A DNA stretch of 6,841 nt from CAUZRD01 sp963582255 (GTDB taxonomy: Bacteria; Pseudomonadota; Alphaproteobacteria; Rhizobiales; TMED25). Of this stretch, positions 6,303 through 6,841 are shown in pieces. Below the pieces are notes generated by a model, which saw nothing but the letters and a program-made list of their open reading frames with translations, was not told the origin of the DNA and made no database searches. Every line of letters begins with the position of its first letter. Position 1 is the stretch's first letter. The position numbers and the translations under genes are program-made. The DNA lies in NCBI GenBank assembly GCA_963582255.1, contig CAUZRD010000116.1, positions 1 through 6,841 on the forward strand, given 5' to 3'.

Positions 6303-6841
6303 GTAGCATACCTCAAGAACCAGTCGCGCCTGCAAATGTTGAAGTGGATAGCCAAGCAGCGCCACGGCGCATCAGAATGCCCGCACTCCTTTACAGTCCA
6401 GTAGGGGTTATCGGTGCATCCATTTGTCTGTTTTGGATCATAACTTCGATCTTTGCACCGCTGATTGCTCCATATTCCCCAACCGCTCAGATTGCAGCAT
6501 TCCAACCACCTGGAACGACAACTGCGAATGGAATGTTTTTCCTACTCGGCACAGACCATCTTGGTCGGGACGTGCTCTCGCGTATTATCTGGGGTGGGCG
6601 TCGTGTGCTTTTTTATGCGACGATTGCAACCAGCTCGGCCTATATTGTTGGCGTTTCGGCAGGGTTGGTCGCTGGTTATTTCCGCGGTTGGGTCGATGAC
6701 GTGCTGTCCAGTATCGCCAATGTGATACTGTCTTTTCCTATCCTTGTCCTTTACGTTGTGATAATCTCGACATTCGGATCTTCGGGGATAAATATCGTTC
6801 TAGCCGTGACCTTTGCCAGTGCGCCCGGAATCATGCGGATC
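6299..6841 (+). CDS. DppC-like permease of the same ABC importer, N-terminal part, cut by window edge
   Basis: The reading frame opens at ATG 6299, sharing ATGA with the stop of the upstream permease, and stays open for 181 codons to the right edge. AAGGG at 6284-6288 is a likely ribosome-binding site. The N-terminal ~30 residues are hydrophilic and cytoplasmic, a first membrane helix spans ~35-57, and the DppC hallmark FLLGTDHLGRDVLSR is at ~81-95. Further helices follow at ~104-127 and ~137-159, and another begins near 163. The EAA-type coupling loop and C-terminus, normally reached by ~280-300 residues, lie outside. It should form a heterodimer with the DppB-like subunit. No solute-binding protein gene is seen; it may lie further right or elsewhere in the genome. 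Confidence 0.93.
   Translation, partial: MSSIPQEPVAPANVEVDSQAAPRRIRMPALLYSPVGVIGASICLFWIITSIFAPLIAPYSPTAQIAAFQPPGTTTANGMFFLLGTDHLGRDVLSRIIWGGRRVLFYATIATSSAYIVGVSAGLVAGYFRGWVDDVLSSIANVILSFPILVLYVVIISTFGSSGINIVLAVTFASAPGIMRI

Noticed and set aside
6266..6725. Small open frames on both strands near the right end
   Set aside because: The frame from ATG 6299 encodes a clear DppC-like permease, with the GTDHLGRDVLSR hallmark, across this whole stretch.

Overview
The window looks like a stretch of accessory catabolic genes from an alphaproteobacterium, possibly of Rhodobacterales or Rhizobiales type. That guess rests only on protein style and gene company: a GlxA/ArgR-type AraC regulator, a fused Dpp-type double ATPase and a hydantoinase-family enzyme. 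No rRNA, tRNA, CRISPR array, insertion sequence or phage gene was seen. All the protein genes read cleanly, with no frameshift.

Layout, left to right. Positions 1-392 (minus) hold the N-terminal 130 codons of a short-chain dehydrogenase/reductase, cut by the window edge. Positions 514-1494 (minus) encode a two-domain regulator, a DJ-1/PfpI-like sensor domain followed by an AraC helix-turn-helix domain. Positions 1583-3655 (minus) encode one 690-residue protein carrying both ATPase halves of a dipeptide/oligopeptide-type ABC importer. Positions 3660-5093 (minus) encode a cyclic amidohydrolase of the dihydropyrimidinase/D-hydantoinase family that most likely starts at a TTG codon. A 276-bp divergent region (5094-5369) follows. 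Then come the two importer permeases on the plus strand: a DppB-like one (5370-6302) and, overlapping it by 4 nt, a DppC-like one (6299 to the edge).

Inferred working: an extracytoplasmic binding protein, not in the window, would deliver a small polar compound to the permease pair. The fused ATPase would power import. The hydantoinase-like enzyme would then hydrolyse a cyclic amide bond in the cytoplasm. The short-chain dehydrogenase may act on a product or related intermediate, and the regulator probably controls the set. The ATPase start lies 4 nt after the amidohydrolase stop, so these two are surely co-transcribed.

The most interesting observations are these. First, a recurring box, GTCG(C/G)ATT, occurs in all three main intergenic gaps, forms a perfect inverted repeat before the regulator and recurs with a near-match partner one helical turn further apart in the divergent region. 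Second, the amidohydrolase keeps every metal ligand but appears to have lost the substrate-contacting Tyr and Asn of classical hydantoinases, and it carries an extra loop, which suggests a different substrate. Third, the importer genes are split across two divergent arms.
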